Assembly: GCF_009617755.1 (NCBI RefSeq)
Contig: NZ_BGZH01000003.1
Location: forward strand, 186,001 to 250,000
DNA: 64,000 nucleotides
Source: Marinobacter salsuginis
GTDB taxonomy: Bacteria; Pseudomonadota; Gammaproteobacteria; Pseudomonadales; Oleiphilaceae
Direction of reading: 5' to 3'
In this document: positions 1 through 9,037 of the stretch, piece by piece
Layout of the letters: each line of letters starts with the position of its first letter
Position numbering within the stretch: the stretch's first letter is position 1
Program-made: the position numbers and the translations under genes
Notes under the pieces: generated by a model
Told to the model about the DNA's origin: nothing
The model's input: only the letters and a program-made list of their open reading frames with translations
The model's database searches: none

Positions 1-983
1 TCTTCGTTGGCTGCTACTGCGGATTTCACGGTGTTAGCCGATTCGTCTGTGGCCCGCTCTATAGCTGAGGCCTGATCGGCAATGGCGGCCATTGACTGGC
101 TCACGTCATTGATCTGCTTCCGGGTTTGCTCGGAGGCCGCCTGGAGCGACTCGGCGCCGTTGTCCAGGGCGCCCGAGCGCTCGTCCAGACCGCCGGCGGC
201 CGTGCGGATGTCTGCAATAAAATGCTCGAACCGGGAGACCAATCCACCCAGCGCACTGGCCACACCAGCCACCTCGTCCCGCCCCTTCAGGACGGGCACA
301 CGCGTAAGATCGGCGTTCTTCTCCATGGCGACCAGGTCGTTCTGCATACCCTGCAAGCGCAAAATCACCGACTGCCTCAGCCACCAGGTCATGATAACGA
401 CGATAAGCAGGAAGGACACGGAGCCCGCAATCAGGAAGCTCTGCTGACCGGCCAGAAACGACAGCAGTTCGTCTGCGCCCTCGGACACCGAGGCTCGGCT
501 CTGAAACTGGCGCTCGGCGATGGCTGCGAGCATCGGTTCCATGGCCGGGAACAGATCGAAATCCACCACCTGACCAACACGGTAATAGCTTTTCTCGGCA
601 ATGCCTTCTCCCATCCGGGCGATAAGCGCCAGTACCCGCTCGAAATCCTCACGGTGTGCTTCTGCCCACTGGCGCAGGCCCGGCTCTGCCTCAAGTGTCT
701 GCCAATTTTGCGGCAATGTGCTTTCCAATCGACTGAATTCGGTCTCGATTTCATCCCACAGTAAAAGCTGGGCCTTGATCTTGTAGGCAAGGTCCTGAAG
801 GTGGCGATGATCCTGTTCCATGTCCGCCAGCAGCCAGGCTTCGTTGAGGTTGGTCTGTATCAGGGTTTTGGAGGCGCCTTCGGCTTTCAGGATGATGCTC
901 CATGACAGCGCGGCAAGCCCGGCGAGGGCGAAGACTGATAGAAAGGCGAAAAACAGGATCCGGGTTCTTACTGTGCCGAACAT
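1..983 (-). CDS. Methyl-accepting chemotaxis protein, N-terminal part (cut by window edge)
   Basis: A reading frame opens with ATG at 983 and runs off the left edge, leaving about 327 residues. Residues 1-30 hold a membrane segment (ILFFAFLSVFALAGLAALSW). A periplasmic helical region of about 150 residues follows, then a second membrane segment near residues 183-200 (SFLLIVVIMTWWL), a HAMP-like stretch, and the start of a coiled-coil signalling domain rich in A, E, S and Q. This is the usual order of a transmembrane chemoreceptor that passes ligand occupancy to CheW/CheA. A GGAG ribosome site sits just upstream. The ligand cannot be predicted, and the conserved signalling tip lies outside the window. 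Confidence 0.88.
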   Translation of the reverse strand, partial: MFGTVRTRILFFAFLSVFALAGLAALSWSIILKAEGASKTLIQTNLNEAWLLADMEQDHRHLQDLAYKIKAQLLLWDEIETEFSRLESTLPQNWQTLEAEPGLRQWAEAHREDFERVLALIARMGEGIAEKSYYRVGQVVDFDLFPAMEPMLAAIAERQFQSRASVSEGADELLSFLAGQQSFLIAGSVSFLLIVVIMTWWLRQSVILRLQGMQNDLVAMEKNADLTRVPVLKGRDEVAGVASALGGLVSRFEHFIADIRTAAGGLDERSGALDNGAESLQAASEQTRKQINDVSQSMAAIADQASAIERATDESANTVKSAVAANE

Positions 984-1145
984 GACAACTCCAACAGCGG
1001 GCTATGCCGCGGATGGTACGCCGATTTTGTGACACTTTTATTGCACTTTGGGCGTCAGCTTTTTATCTCCACCCACCAACAATGGCGTTAACCACTTCAA
1101 ATAAATCCCCTTATTCACTATGATCGCCGCTTTCAGACCGTTTGG

Positions 1146-1856
1146 ATGCTAATGAACCAGTCCGTCTTTCGACTCACCTTACCCATTCTGTTCGGCTACT
1201 TACCGCTGGGCATGGCCTTTGGCGTGCTGTTTGCCACCCAGCTCGACTATGCCTGGTGGGCAGCACCTCTGATGGGCCTGGTGATTTATGCCGGCGCCGG
1301 CCAGATACTGGCTGTGAGTCTTCTGGCGGTTAACGCCGGCCTGCTGGAAGTATTCATCGCGATGTTTGTTCTGAATGCCCGCCATCTGTTCTACGGGCTT
1401 TCATTGCTGGGCCAGTTCAAGGAGGCGGGCTGGCGCAAGCTTTACCTGATTTTCGGTTTGACGGATGAAACCTATTCCCTGCTCACCAGCCGCCCACGGG
1501 GATCCGACCGGGCTCATGAGCAGGAGGTGGATTTCCGTATTACAGGGTTCAATCAGTGCTACTGGGTTGCTGGGTGCGCAATCGGGGCCTTGCTTGGCGA
1601 CAATGTCGCCTTTGACAGCACCGGCATCGAATTTGCACTGGTGGCTCTGTTCATTGTTCTGACACTGGAGCAATACAAGGCCCTGGGCGAAGGCTTCCCC
1701 ATCTGGCTTGGGGCCGCCGCAGCGGGTGTTGCCATGCTGCTACTGCCGCCGGCACACCAGTTGATCGGGGCCATAGCGCTGGTAACTGCCGTGCTCTTAC
1801 TGGAATACCGTAAGACTCGCAGGCAAACGCTGCACAGGGAGAGTAACCATGGGTGA
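1146..1856 (+). CDS. azlC: AzlC family branched-chain amino acid exporter, large subunit
   Basis: A 236-residue hydrophobic protein with the typical AzlC opening (LPILFGYLPLGMAFGVLF), then YAGAGQ and LNARHLFYGLSLL motifs. The family works with AzlD to export branched-chain amino acids and their analogues. The reading frame overlaps the downstream azlD by 8 bases, which implies translational coupling. ATG codons at 1146 and 1152 are both possible; neither has a strong ribosome site. The substrate rests on family membership only. Confidence 0.88.
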   Translation: MLMNQSVFRLTLPILFGYLPLGMAFGVLFATQLDYAWWAAPLMGLVIYAGAGQILAVSLLAVNAGLLEVFIAMFVLNARHLFYGLSLLGQFKEAGWRKLYLIFGLTDETYSLLTSRPRGSDRAHEQEVDFRITGFNQCYWVAGCAIGALLGDNVAFDSTGIEFALVALFIVLTLEQYKALGEGFPIWLGAAAAGVAMLLLPPAHQLIGAIALVTAVLLLEYRKTRRQTLHRESNHG

Positions 1857-2178
1857 ATCCGGCTATCTGGCAGCCTTCATAGCGGTCGCGGCACTCGCCA
1901 CCTTCGCCACACGGGTGATTCCCTTCCTGTTTTTCGAGCGGCATACGGAACACCCGCTGGTTCGCCATCTGGGGCGATATTTACCTGCGGCGGTGATGGC
2001 CCTGCTGGCAACGGTGTTCCTGCAACGTTCGGCGGACTGGTCAGGTGCATGGATGGGCTTTGATGCCCTGCTGCCCGGCGCCCTGGTGGTCATCATTCAC
2101 CTGTGGCGCCGCAACGCCCTGCTCTCCATTGCTGCGGGCACCATCAGCTATATGGCCATTCAGCAAGCCGGGCTCTGA
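1849..2178 (+). CDS. azlD: AzlD family transporter, small subunit
   Basis: A 109-residue protein with about four hydrophobic helices and the AzlD-like stretch TFATRVIPFLFFERH near residues 22-36. It starts inside the last codons of azlC (ATGGGTGA overlap), so the two are made as a pair. Known AzlCD pairs export branched-chain amino acids. It ends 11 bases before the stop of the convergent DUF1330 gene. Confidence 0.88.
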   Translation: MGESGYLAAFIAVAALATFATRVIPFLFFERHTEHPLVRHLGRYLPAAVMALLATVFLQRSADWSGAWMGFDALLPGALVVIIHLWRRNALLSIAAGTISYMAIQQAGL

Positions 2179-2189
2179 CCCGGCCGGGT

Positions 2190-2594
2190 TTACACCCTGT
2201 TTTCGAGATTGGCGACCAGCCGGGAATCCTGCAATGCGGCGGTCCGGTGCTTGACCACGCCTTTGTATTCCGGGCTCTCGATCATGGCCATGAAGGCGTC
2301 GATTGACGGGTAGCGGACCAGCAGTACCTGATCCCAGGATTCATCCGGGGGTGCAATCAGTGATCCAACGCTGCGGCCCGACCAGATGACTTCTGCGCCC
2401 ACCGATCTTACGCAGGCAGCGGCCTCTTCCATGTAGAGCGTGTAGGCTTCCCGACCGGTCCGCTCCGGTGCCTCTTCCTTGTAGTTGGCCCGGTCGCGGA
2501 AGCGCAGCAGATTCAACATGACGACAGGCTGGTCTTTCGGGGTATCCGCCAGGACTTTCTGCAGCTGTTCGGGAGTGGGATTAACGGCGTCCAT
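2190..2594 (-). CDS. DUF1330 family protein
   Basis: A 134-residue soluble protein with a dimeric alpha/beta-barrel (ferredoxin-like) layout. Features seen are VVMLNLLRFRDRANY near residues 20-34 and DQVLLVRYPSIDAFMAMIESPEY in the second half, the pattern of DUF1330 proteins. ATG at 2594 is chosen because AGGATAAGG lies directly in front; an upstream in-frame ATG at 2678 would add 28 unlike residues. The function of the family is not established. It is a single-gene unit. Confidence 0.8.
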   Translation of the reverse strand: MDAVNPTPEQLQKVLADTPKDQPVVMLNLLRFRDRANYKEEAPERTGREAYTLYMEEAAACVRSVGAEVIWSGRSVGSLIAPPDESWDQVLLVRYPSIDAFMAMIESPEYKGVVKHRTAALQDSRLVANLENRV

Positions 2595-2755
2595 CCTTAT
2601 CCTCTTCTTCTCATGTTTCCGGGGCCTACTATAGCCCAGGCCGGAGGCGTGCGCGCAAGCGATTTCATTACCTTTCATTCAGTTTGCTCTTTTTGCCTTC
2701 TTTCTTCGTAAGGCTACATTGAAGGAGACGCAAAACTCATAAATGAGAGGACGAT

Positions 2756-3217
2756 ATGGCTACCCTCACGATTAACGGCGAGCGCTATGAGCTCGACGTT
2801 CCCGATAACATGCCCCTGCTCTGGGTGATCCGCGATGTTGTCGGCCTCAAAGGAACCAAGTTTGGATGCGGCATGTCCCAGTGCGGCGCCTGCACGGTAC
2901 ACCTCAACGGAACAGCAATCCGCTCCTGCGTGACCCCGGTCTCTGCCGCCACCGGCGAGATCACCACCATTGAAGCCATGGCTGACGACCCGGTTGGCAG
3001 CAAGGTTCAGCAGGCCTGGCTCGACCTCGGTGTCGCCCAGTGTGGTTACTGCCAGGGTGGCCAGATCATGAACGCGACCGCTTTGCTGAAACAGACACCG
3101 AATCCCGAAACTGCAGAGATTGTTGACGCCATGGCGGGCAACCTTTGTCGCTGTGGCACCTACAACCGAATCCTTGCTGCAATCGAACGGGCTTCTGGCA
3201 AGGAGGGTGAAGCATGA
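2756..3217 (+). CDS. iorA: (2Fe-2S)-binding subunit of a molybdenum hydroxylase (isoquinoline 1-oxidoreductase alpha type)
   Basis: A 153-residue small subunit. The N-terminal plant-type ferredoxin domain has the motif [15 protein letters not shown] plus a later Cys; the helical C-terminal domain binds a second cluster through CGYCQGGQ and CRCGTYNRI. Both clusters carry electrons from the molybdopterin site of the partner subunit encoded next, whose start overlaps this stop by 4 bases. A ribosome site (GAGAGGA) precedes the ATG. The enzyme class (aldehyde or N-heterocycle hydroxylase) is secure, the substrate is not. The symbol is by family resemblance. Confidence 0.88.
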   Translation: MATLTINGERYELDVPDNMPLLWVIRDVVGLKGTKFGCGMSQCGACTVHLNGTAIRSCVTPVSAATGEITTIEAMADDPVGSKVQQAWLDLGVAQCGYCQGGQIMNATALLKQTPNPETAEIVDAMAGNLCRCGTYNRILAAIERASGKEGEA

Positions 3218-5547
3218 GCGCCGATGACAACTTGATGATTGCCAACGTGAGCCGTCGACGGTTCCTGATGGGCCTGGCCGGCGGCTCTGCCCTGGTGCTA
3301 GCAGCCCGTTGGGATGTGGCCCTGGGTGGCAACGAAAAGGCTCAATTTGGTGCCGGAGCCATGCCCGGCGGCTGGGTCGACGACCCCAACGTATTTATTC
3401 ATATCGATGCGGATGGCCTTGTTACCATCGTGAACAACCGGTCTGAAATGGGTCAGGGTATCCGGACCAGTCTGGTGATGGTCGGTGCCGACGAGCTTGG
3501 TGCTGACTGGGACCAGGTGAGAGTCGAACAGGCCGAAGGCGATCACAGTAAATACGGCAACCAGAACACCGACGGTTCGCGCAGTATGCGCCATTGGTAC
3601 CAGCCGATGCGCCGCGCCGCAGCAGCCGCCAGGCAGATGCTGGAGCAAGCCGCCGCCAATGAGTGGGGCGTTTCGACCAGTGACGTTCAGGCCGGTGTAC
3701 ATAAAGTCGTTCACAGATCCTCCGGCAAAGAGCTCGGCTTTGGGGAGCTTGCCGGGAAAGCCAGGGAACTCGAGGTTCCCGGGCGCAATGCTTTGGTACT
3801 CAAGCGCGATGAAGAGCTTCGATTCGTCGGCAAGGAAACCGGTCTGATCAACGGCGAGCTGAAATCGGCTTACCCGAAAGCGATCGACGGCGAAGATATC
3901 GTTACCGGTAAAGCGGTGTATGGGGCAGATGTGCCGTTTGAGAACCTGCTCTATGCCGTGATTGCACGCCCACCCGTTTATGGCGCAACCGTCGCTAGTT
4001 TCGATGATACCGAGGCCCTTAAGATGCCGGGCGTAGAGAAGGTAATGAAGGTTGAGGGTACTGGCCAGCCCGCTGGCTTTAGCCCTCTCGGTGGGATTGC
4101 CGTGGTGGCCTCCAATACCTGGGCCGCCCTGGAAGGACGCAAAGCACTGAAGATCGACTGGGATCTGGAGGCTGCCGGAGACAACGCCAGTTATACCTCG
4201 TCCGCCTATCGAGAATCTCTGGAAAAGGCAGCGCAGCAGCCCGGCACGGTGGTCCGCCAGCATGGCGATCTGGATAAAGCTCTGGAAAATGCCACCAAGC
4301 GTGTCTCCGCCACCTACTACATGCCTCACATGGCTCAGGCACCCATGGAACCTCCGGTTGCAACGGTACAAATCAAGGACGGCAAGGCCGAAGTCTGGGC
4401 GCCAGTCCAGAATCCGCAGGCAACCCGCGATACGGTCGCCGGCCGACTCGGCCTTGATGCAGAGAATGTAACCGTTCACGTTACCCTGCTTGGGGGCGGC
4501 TTCGGGCGGAAATCCAAGCCGGATTTCGCCATTGAAGCGGCCAGTATTGCCGAGGCTTTCAAAGGCCGGCCCGTGAGGCTGCAGTGGTCGCGGGAAGACG
4601 ATATCCACCACGCCTACTTCCATGCCGTGTCTGTCGATTATCTGGAGGCCGGGCTGGACGGCAATGGCCAGGCCACAGGTTGGCTACACCGGACCCTGTC
4701 ACCGAGTATCGGCTCGCTATTCGCGCCCGACCCGAAGCACAAGGGTGAGTTTGAACTGGGCATGGGCTTTAACACCATGCCATTCTCGGTGCCGGCCCTG
4801 AGGCTGGAAAACCCGCCTGCACCCGCCCATGTGCGCATTGGCTGGTTCCGCTCGGTCTACAACCTGCCCCATGCCTGGGCGATCCAGAGCTTTGCCCATG
4901 AAATGGCTGTGGCAGCCGGCAAGGACCATCGGGATTTCGTTCTCGACCTGCTTGGCCCAGACCGGGAGATTCACAACCTGACCGTGGGTGACGGCTGGAA
5001 CTATGGGGAAGATCCGGATCTCTACCCCATCGATATCGGCCGCATGCGCAACGTGATTGAGCGGGCGACCAATGAAGCCGGCTGGGGCAAATCCCCGGGT
5101 AAGAATCGCGGGCTGGGCCTGGCCTTTCACCACAGCTTTGTTTCCTACACCGCGATCGTGTTTGACGTAGAAGTCGATGACCAGGGCAAGCTCACCATTC
5201 ACCGGGCAGACATCGCCTTCGATTGCGGCCCTCAGGCCAACCCGGAGCGGATTCGTTCCCAGTTGGAAGGCGCCATCGTGATGGGCATCGGCATCGCGCT
5301 GCAAAGCGAGGTGACCTTTGAAGACGGCGTGGCGCAGCAGGGTAACTTCGACAAATACCTGATACCGCGCATGCCGGACGCCCCTAAAACCCTGAGGGTC
5401 CATCTGGTCGACAATCCGGGTGAGGCCATGGGGGGCGTAGGTGAACCTGGCCTGCCCCCGGTAGCGCCGGCGCTCTGCAACGCGATCTATGCAGCAACCG
5501 GTAAACGCATCAGGCGGTTGCCGGTTGGTGACCAGCTGAAAGGGTAA
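3214..5547 (+). CDS. iorB: Molybdopterin-binding subunit of aldehyde/N-heterocycle hydroxylase, Tat-exported
   Basis: A 777-residue large subunit of the xanthine dehydrogenase family. The N-terminus has a twin-arginine signal ([19 protein letters not shown]), so the complex with the preceding Fe-S subunit is probably folded in the cytoplasm and exported. Molybdopterin-domain motifs are visible: MGQGIRTSL, the glycine-rich [14 protein letters not shown], and [18 protein letters not shown] near the C-terminus, with the conserved catalytic Glu in GEPGLPP. Length matches IorB-type subunits. No cytochrome subunit or cofactor-insertion chaperone lies beside it, so the electron acceptor is unknown. 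A perfect hairpin terminator follows. Confidence 0.88.
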   Translation: MSADDNLMIANVSRRRFLMGLAGGSALVLAARWDVALGGNEKAQFGAGAMPGGWVDDPNVFIHIDADGLVTIVNNRSEMGQGIRTSLVMVGADELGADWDQVRVEQAEGDHSKYGNQNTDGSRSMRHWYQPMRRAAAAARQMLEQAAANEWGVSTSDVQAGVHKVVHRSSGKELGFGELAGKARELEVPGRNALVLKRDEELRFVGKETGLINGELKSAYPKAIDGEDIVTGKAVYGADVPFENLLYAVIARPPVYGATVASFDDTEALKMPGVEKVMKVEGTGQPAGFSPLGGIAVVASNTWAALEGRKALKIDWDLEAAGDNASYTSSAYRESLEKAAQQPGTVVRQHGDLDKALENATKRVSATYYMPHMAQAPMEPPVATVQIKDGKAEVWAPVQNPQATRDTVAGRLGLDAENVTVHVTLLGGGFGRKSKPDFAIEAASIAEAFKGRPVRLQWSREDDIHHAYFHAVSVDYLEAGLDGNGQATGWLHRTLSPSIGSLFAPDPKHKGEFELGMGFNTMPFSVPALRLENPPAPAHVRIGWFRSVYNLPHAWAIQSFAHEMAVAAGKDHRDFVLDLLGPDREIHNLTVGDGWNYGEDPDLYPIDIGRMRNVIERATNEAGWGKSPGKNRGLGLAFHHSFVSYTAIVFDVEVDDQGKLTIHRADIAFDCGPQANPERIRSQLEGAIVMGIGIALQSEVTFEDGVAQQGNFDKYLIPRMPDAPKTLRVHLVDNPGEAMGGVGEPGLPPVAPALCNAIYAATGKRIRRLPVGDQLKG

Positions 5548-5552
5548 AACCG

Positions 5553-5582
5553 ATCAGGGCCCTCTGGGGCCCTGATTTTTTA
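5553..5582 (+). terminator. Rho-independent terminator after iorAB-like operon
   Basis: A perfect 10-bp stem (ATCAGGGCCC / GGGCCCTGAT) with a 4-base TCTG loop is followed by six T residues, six bases after the iorB-like stop codon. Confidence 0.93.
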
Positions 5583-5698
5583 TTGGCTAATTTCTTTCCG
5601 GCCCATACCTTCGTGGTATTCCCATAGCATCCTAGCTTTCTCCCCGCTTATAATCCGGCTGGATCTCTTAACTTCCCTCGACCCAACGGCCACCCTTG

Positions 5699-6646
5699 AT
5701 GACCCTGATCGACCTGTTCCTGCAAACCATGGAAACCACACTGCCCGTGTTTGCCATGGTGTTTATCGGCCTGGGGCTTCGGAAGATTGGCTGGATCGAC
5801 AATGCGTTTGTGAATACCGCCTCCGCGCTGGTGTTTAAAGCCACGCTACCAACCCTGGTGTTTCTGAGCATCATTCGGGCCGACCTGGATACCGCGTTCA
5901 ACCCCGGCCTGTTGGTGTTTTACCTGGCCGCGACACTGGCCAGCTTTGCCATCACGTGGCTCTGGGCCCGGTGGCGCGTGGTTCGGGAAGATCGAGGGGT
6001 TTACGTACAAGGGGCCTTTCGGGGCAACTGTGGCATCGTCGGCCTGGCACTGGCCGCCAATCTTTACGGCGACTTTGGCCTTTCGGCAGGGGGCATCCTG
6101 CTTGGCCTGGTGATTATTTCCTACAACATTCTCTCGGTGATCGTGCTGGTGGCCTACCAGCCGGGTCAGACAACGGACTGGACAAAGATCTTCCACGACA
6201 TCGTCCGCAATCCCCTCATCCTGGCGGTCTTTGTGGCCATCCCCTTTGCCGCCCTGGATATCACGCTGCCACGCTGGGTCATGACCAGCGGCGACTATTT
6301 CGCCTCGCTCACCCTGCCCCTGGCGCTGCTGTGCATTGGCGCCACGGTTTCCCTGAGCGCCATCCGCAGCGACAGCAAGACGGCGCTGGGGTCCAGCCTG
6401 TTCAAGATGGTGATATTGCCAGCGCTCTGCACAGCCGCAGCGTGGCTGGCTGGTTTTCGGGGTTCCGAGCTGGGCCTTATGTTCCTGTTCTTCGCCAGCC
6501 CGACGGCGGCCGCCAGTTTCGTGATGGTTAAGGCATTGGGCGGTAATGACCGGTTGGCGGCCAATATCATTGCGCTGACCACCCTGCTGGCGAGTATTAC
6601 CGTAACTCTGGGGGTGTTTGTGCTTCGCAGCGCCGATTTGATCTAG
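5699..6646 (+). CDS. AEC family (auxin efflux carrier type) permease
   Basis: A 315-residue membrane protein with about ten hydrophobic segments in two halves, starting TLIDLFLQTMETTLPVFAMV. The motif FRGNCGIVGLALA in the first half and FFASPTAAASFVMVKALGG in the second are typical of bacterial AEC permeases. Known relatives move dicarboxylates such as malate or malonate, but no substrate can be read here. ATG at 5699 is preferred over the in-frame TTG at 5696. Its TAG stop overlaps the stop of the convergent kinase-like gene within a CTAG. Confidence 0.85.
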   Translation: MTLIDLFLQTMETTLPVFAMVFIGLGLRKIGWIDNAFVNTASALVFKATLPTLVFLSIIRADLDTAFNPGLLVFYLAATLASFAITWLWARWRVVREDRGVYVQGAFRGNCGIVGLALAANLYGDFGLSAGGILLGLVIISYNILSVIVLVAYQPGQTTDWTKIFHDIVRNPLILAVFVAIPFAALDITLPRWVMTSGDYFASLTLPLALLCIGATVSLSAIRSDSKTALGSSLFKMVILPALCTAAAWLAGFRGSELGLMFLFFASPTAAASFVMVKALGGNDRLAANIIALTTLLASITVTLGVFVLRSADLI

Positions 6647-7416
6647 GCCTCGCCGCGCCCGACAGACTCGACGACAGCAAACCCCGCCTGGCATCCCCCA
6701 AGGTATCCGCCGCCGAACAGGTTGTAGTGGTTCAGATAGTGGTAGAGGTTATAGACCTCCCGCTTGGTGCCATACACCGCTGTTCGTGGGTAGTGCGCGT
6801 CGTAGGCCCGGTAGAACGCTTCCCCAAAGCCGCCAAACATTTGGGTCATGGCAATATCGGCCTCGCGGTCACCGCAGTAAACAGCCGGATCAATCAGCCA
6901 GGGGCCGTCTGCGCCATAGAGTACATTGCCATTCCAGAGGTCGCCGTGGAGCAGGCTCGGGTGCTCACAGTGCACGTTCAGCCAATCAATCAACGTGCCT
7001 CCGTACTCATCCAGAACCGACTGGAAACGGCTCCTCTGGCCCGTTTCACGGATACGGGAGACCTGGTAGCCAAGGCGTTCCCGAACAAAGAATTCACCCC
7101 AGCTGTCACACCAGCGATTGGGTTGCGGCGACAGGCCAATGTAGTTGTCCCGTCCCCAGCCGTAGGCCTTCTGACGTAAAGCGTGCATTCTCGCGAGCCC
7201 TTCACCCAGGACCTCGCGAGCCCGATCCGAGGCACCTGACGACTGTATGGCGGTGATTTCGAGTTCATTTTCATCCACCCGGTGAACGCGCGGGACGCCA
7301 ATGCCCGTCACCCCGGCCTCATCGAGTGCGCTGGCGAGGCGTTCCAACCCCTCCGCTTCACAGATCAGGGCATCAGCATAATCAGTGGCATTGTGTTTCA
7401 GGTGGGTATTGGCCAT
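6643..7416 (-). CDS. Fructosamine kinase-like protein (aminoglycoside phosphotransferase fold)
   Basis: A 257-residue protein. It has the kinase catalytic loop SLLHGDLWNGNVL with Asp and Asn, and the metal-binding LIDPAVYCGDREADIAM. Both are hallmarks of fructosamine-3-kinase family enzymes, which phosphorylate sugar-amine adducts so that glycated proteins can be repaired. ATG at 7416 is chosen because AAGGAGC lies upstream; an upstream in-frame ATG at 7512 would add unlike residues. Its start lies 85 bases from that of the divergent acylphosphatase. The real substrate is unknown. Confidence 0.85.
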   Translation of the reverse strand: MANTHLKHNATDYADALICEAEGLERLASALDEAGVTGIGVPRVHRVDENELEITAIQSSGASDRAREVLGEGLARMHALRQKAYGWGRDNYIGLSPQPNRWCDSWGEFFVRERLGYQVSRIRETGQRSRFQSVLDEYGGTLIDWLNVHCEHPSLLHGDLWNGNVLYGADGPWLIDPAVYCGDREADIAMTQMFGGFGEAFYRAYDAHYPRTAVYGTKREVYNLYHYLNHYNLFGGGYLGGCQAGFAVVESVGRGEA

Positions 7417-7501
7417 CGACTTTCGCGCTCCTTGAAGTTGTGATGCCCGAACCGGTAGATTGAAATGAAGACTGACACGACACAACGAGCGGGGGCAAAC
7501 C

Positions 7502-7777
7502 ATGGATACCAAACGCTGGCAACTTCTGATATCCGGCCGGGTACAGGGCGTTTATTACCGCGCTTCCACGGAACAGAAGGCCTCTTCCCTTGGCCTTACG
7601 GGTTTCGCCCGCAATCTGCCCGATGGTCGGGTCGAGATTATCGCTGAAGGGCCCGAAGACCGGCTGGAGCAACTGAAAACCTGGTGCGCGGAAGGGCCGC
7701 CGGATGCCAGGGTGGACGCGGTCGAGATTGCCCAGGAGTCCCCCACCGGCGAATTCAGCAATTTCAGCGTGCGTTAA
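7502..7777 (+). CDS. acyP: Acylphosphatase
   Basis: A 91-residue protein, the normal length for acylphosphatase, which hydrolyses carboxyl-phosphate bonds. The active-site loop GRVQGVYYRASTEQKA carries the catalytic Arg. The second signature is present as GFARNLPDGRVEIIAEGP, with the catalytic Asn in ARN. The start is ATG at 7502 after a GGGG-rich site. The TAA stop shares bases with the stop of the convergent acetyltransferase (TTAA). Confidence 0.95.
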   Translation: MDTKRWQLLISGRVQGVYYRASTEQKASSLGLTGFARNLPDGRVEIIAEGPEDRLEQLKTWCAEGPPDARVDAVEIAQESPTGEFSNFSVR

Positions 7778-8367
7778 TCGATTCGCCTGAGCCAGAAGGT
7801 CATTGGCTTGGCAGTTTCTTCCGGTTGGTCCACATCTTTCCAGGTGTAGGTGGTGGCCAGCTCCGGTACTTTGCGGTATCCGCGGTGGTGCCAGAATTGG
7901 TCCAGGGGCTGGTAATCCGAAGGCCTCAGCGGATGATTCGACGGCCGTTCTACCGCGCAGAAACAGCAGTGTGTGAAACGACCCTGCTCCCGGGCATGAC
8001 CTTCCCGGTGGTCAAAAAAGGCCACCCCGATGCCCTGCCCCCGGTAGTCCGGCAACAGCACCGACTCACCGAAATAAAAGATCTTTTCCGGCTCATAACC
8101 CTGCTCTATAAACGGGCCTTTGAACTCTTCTGTTTCGTGGTCCATCCGGATACCCGTTGCGGCACCAATAACCGACTCCCCATCCATTGCCAGAACGAAC
8201 AGGCTCTCTGGCGAGCGGGCGTAGGTATCCAGATACTTGCGTTCATAGCCCAAATCGCCGTCGTACAGGTAGGGAAAGCTGCGAAATACTTCGATTCGCA
8301 GACGTGCGAGATCATCAAGGTATGGGTTAATCTGATCACCGCTGAGCCGAATTATCGATACCGCCAT
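7774..8367 (-). CDS. GNAT family N-acetyltransferase
   Basis: A 197-residue protein with the acetyl-CoA binding signature LPDYRGQGIGVAFFDHRE near residues 107-124 (motif A, Q/RxxGxG/A) and a preceding beta strand YFGESVLL. The C-terminal part (SDYQPLDQFWHHRGYRKVPELATTYTWKD) resembles uncharacterised proteobacterial GNATs. The acceptor is unknown. A strong ribosome site (AAAGGGGG read on this strand) lies in the 27-base gap shared with the divergent methyltransferase. Confidence 0.85.
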   Translation of the reverse strand: MAVSIIRLSGDQINPYLDDLARLRIEVFRSFPYLYDGDLGYERKYLDTYARSPESLFVLAMDGESVIGAATGIRMDHETEEFKGPFIEQGYEPEKIFYFGESVLLPDYRGQGIGVAFFDHREGHAREQGRFTHCCFCAVERPSNHPLRPSDYQPLDQFWHHRGYRKVPELATTYTWKDVDQPEETAKPMTFWLRRID

Positions 8368-8394
8368 CTATTACCCCCTTTCAAAAGGTCGAGC

Positions 8395-8994
8395 ATGCAA
8401 CAGGACAAGCCGTTTTCCCAAGCCTGCGAGAACAATAAAGCGCCGATTCTGGAAAAACTGAGGGCACTTTTCAAACAGCCAGGCACCATCCTGGAGATTG
8501 GCACAGGCACCGGCCAGCACGCGGTGCACTTTGCCAGCCACTTGCCGTACCTGGTGTGGCAACCCACTGATCATCCCAGTAATGCCCAGCTCTCTCGGGC
8601 ATGGATCGATGACTCGGAGCTCACCAATATCAACGCGCCCCTGGCCCTGGACGTGCTCGGTGGAAGCTGGGCCGATCTGCCCGCAATCGACGGCGTTTTT
8701 TCTGCCAATACCGCCCATATCATGGGCTGGCAGGAGGTTCAGGCAATGTTTCGCGGTGTATCGGAGGTGTTGCCGCAAGGGGGAATCTTCTGTCTGTATG
8801 GGCCGTTCAGCTATGGCGGCCGGCACACCAGTGAGAGCAACGCGCGGTTTGATCTGTCGCTAAGAACGCAGGCGCCGCATATGGGGATACGGGATATGGA
8901 GGATCTGAAGGCGCTGGCTGAGGACACCGGCTTTGTCCTCGAGGAGGATTTTGGGATGCCGGCTAATAATCGGTTGTTGGTTTGGAGGAAGTAG
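8395..8994 (+). CDS. DUF938 family SAM-dependent methyltransferase
   Basis: A 199-residue protein beginning MQQDKPFSQACENNKAPIL, the usual DUF938 opening. The SAM-binding motif ILEIGTGTGQHAVHFA lies near residues 31-46, and FSANTAHIMGW with FCLYGPFSYGGRHTSESNA follows. These are typical of this Rossmann-type family of unproven substrate. ATG at 8395 has AAAAGG in front; the frame stays open far upstream but that stretch lies antisense to the acetyltransferase gene. Confidence 0.87.
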   Translation: MQQDKPFSQACENNKAPILEKLRALFKQPGTILEIGTGTGQHAVHFASHLPYLVWQPTDHPSNAQLSRAWIDDSELTNINAPLALDVLGGSWADLPAIDGVFSANTAHIMGWQEVQAMFRGVSEVLPQGGIFCLYGPFSYGGRHTSESNARFDLSLRTQAPHMGIRDMEDLKALAEDTGFVLEEDFGMPANNRLLVWRK

Positions 8995-9037
8995 CAGGTC
9001 GATTCCAAGACCGCTCAACTACCGATATGGTCGCTCC

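Noticed and set aside
3298-4623. 441-residue minus-strand frame opposite the molybdopterin subunit
   Set aside because: Shadow of a gene with clear family motifs.
7684-8394. Extended start of the DUF938 gene
   Set aside because: The extra 237 codons lie antisense to the acetyltransferase gene; ATG at 8395 has a ribosome site and the conserved family start.
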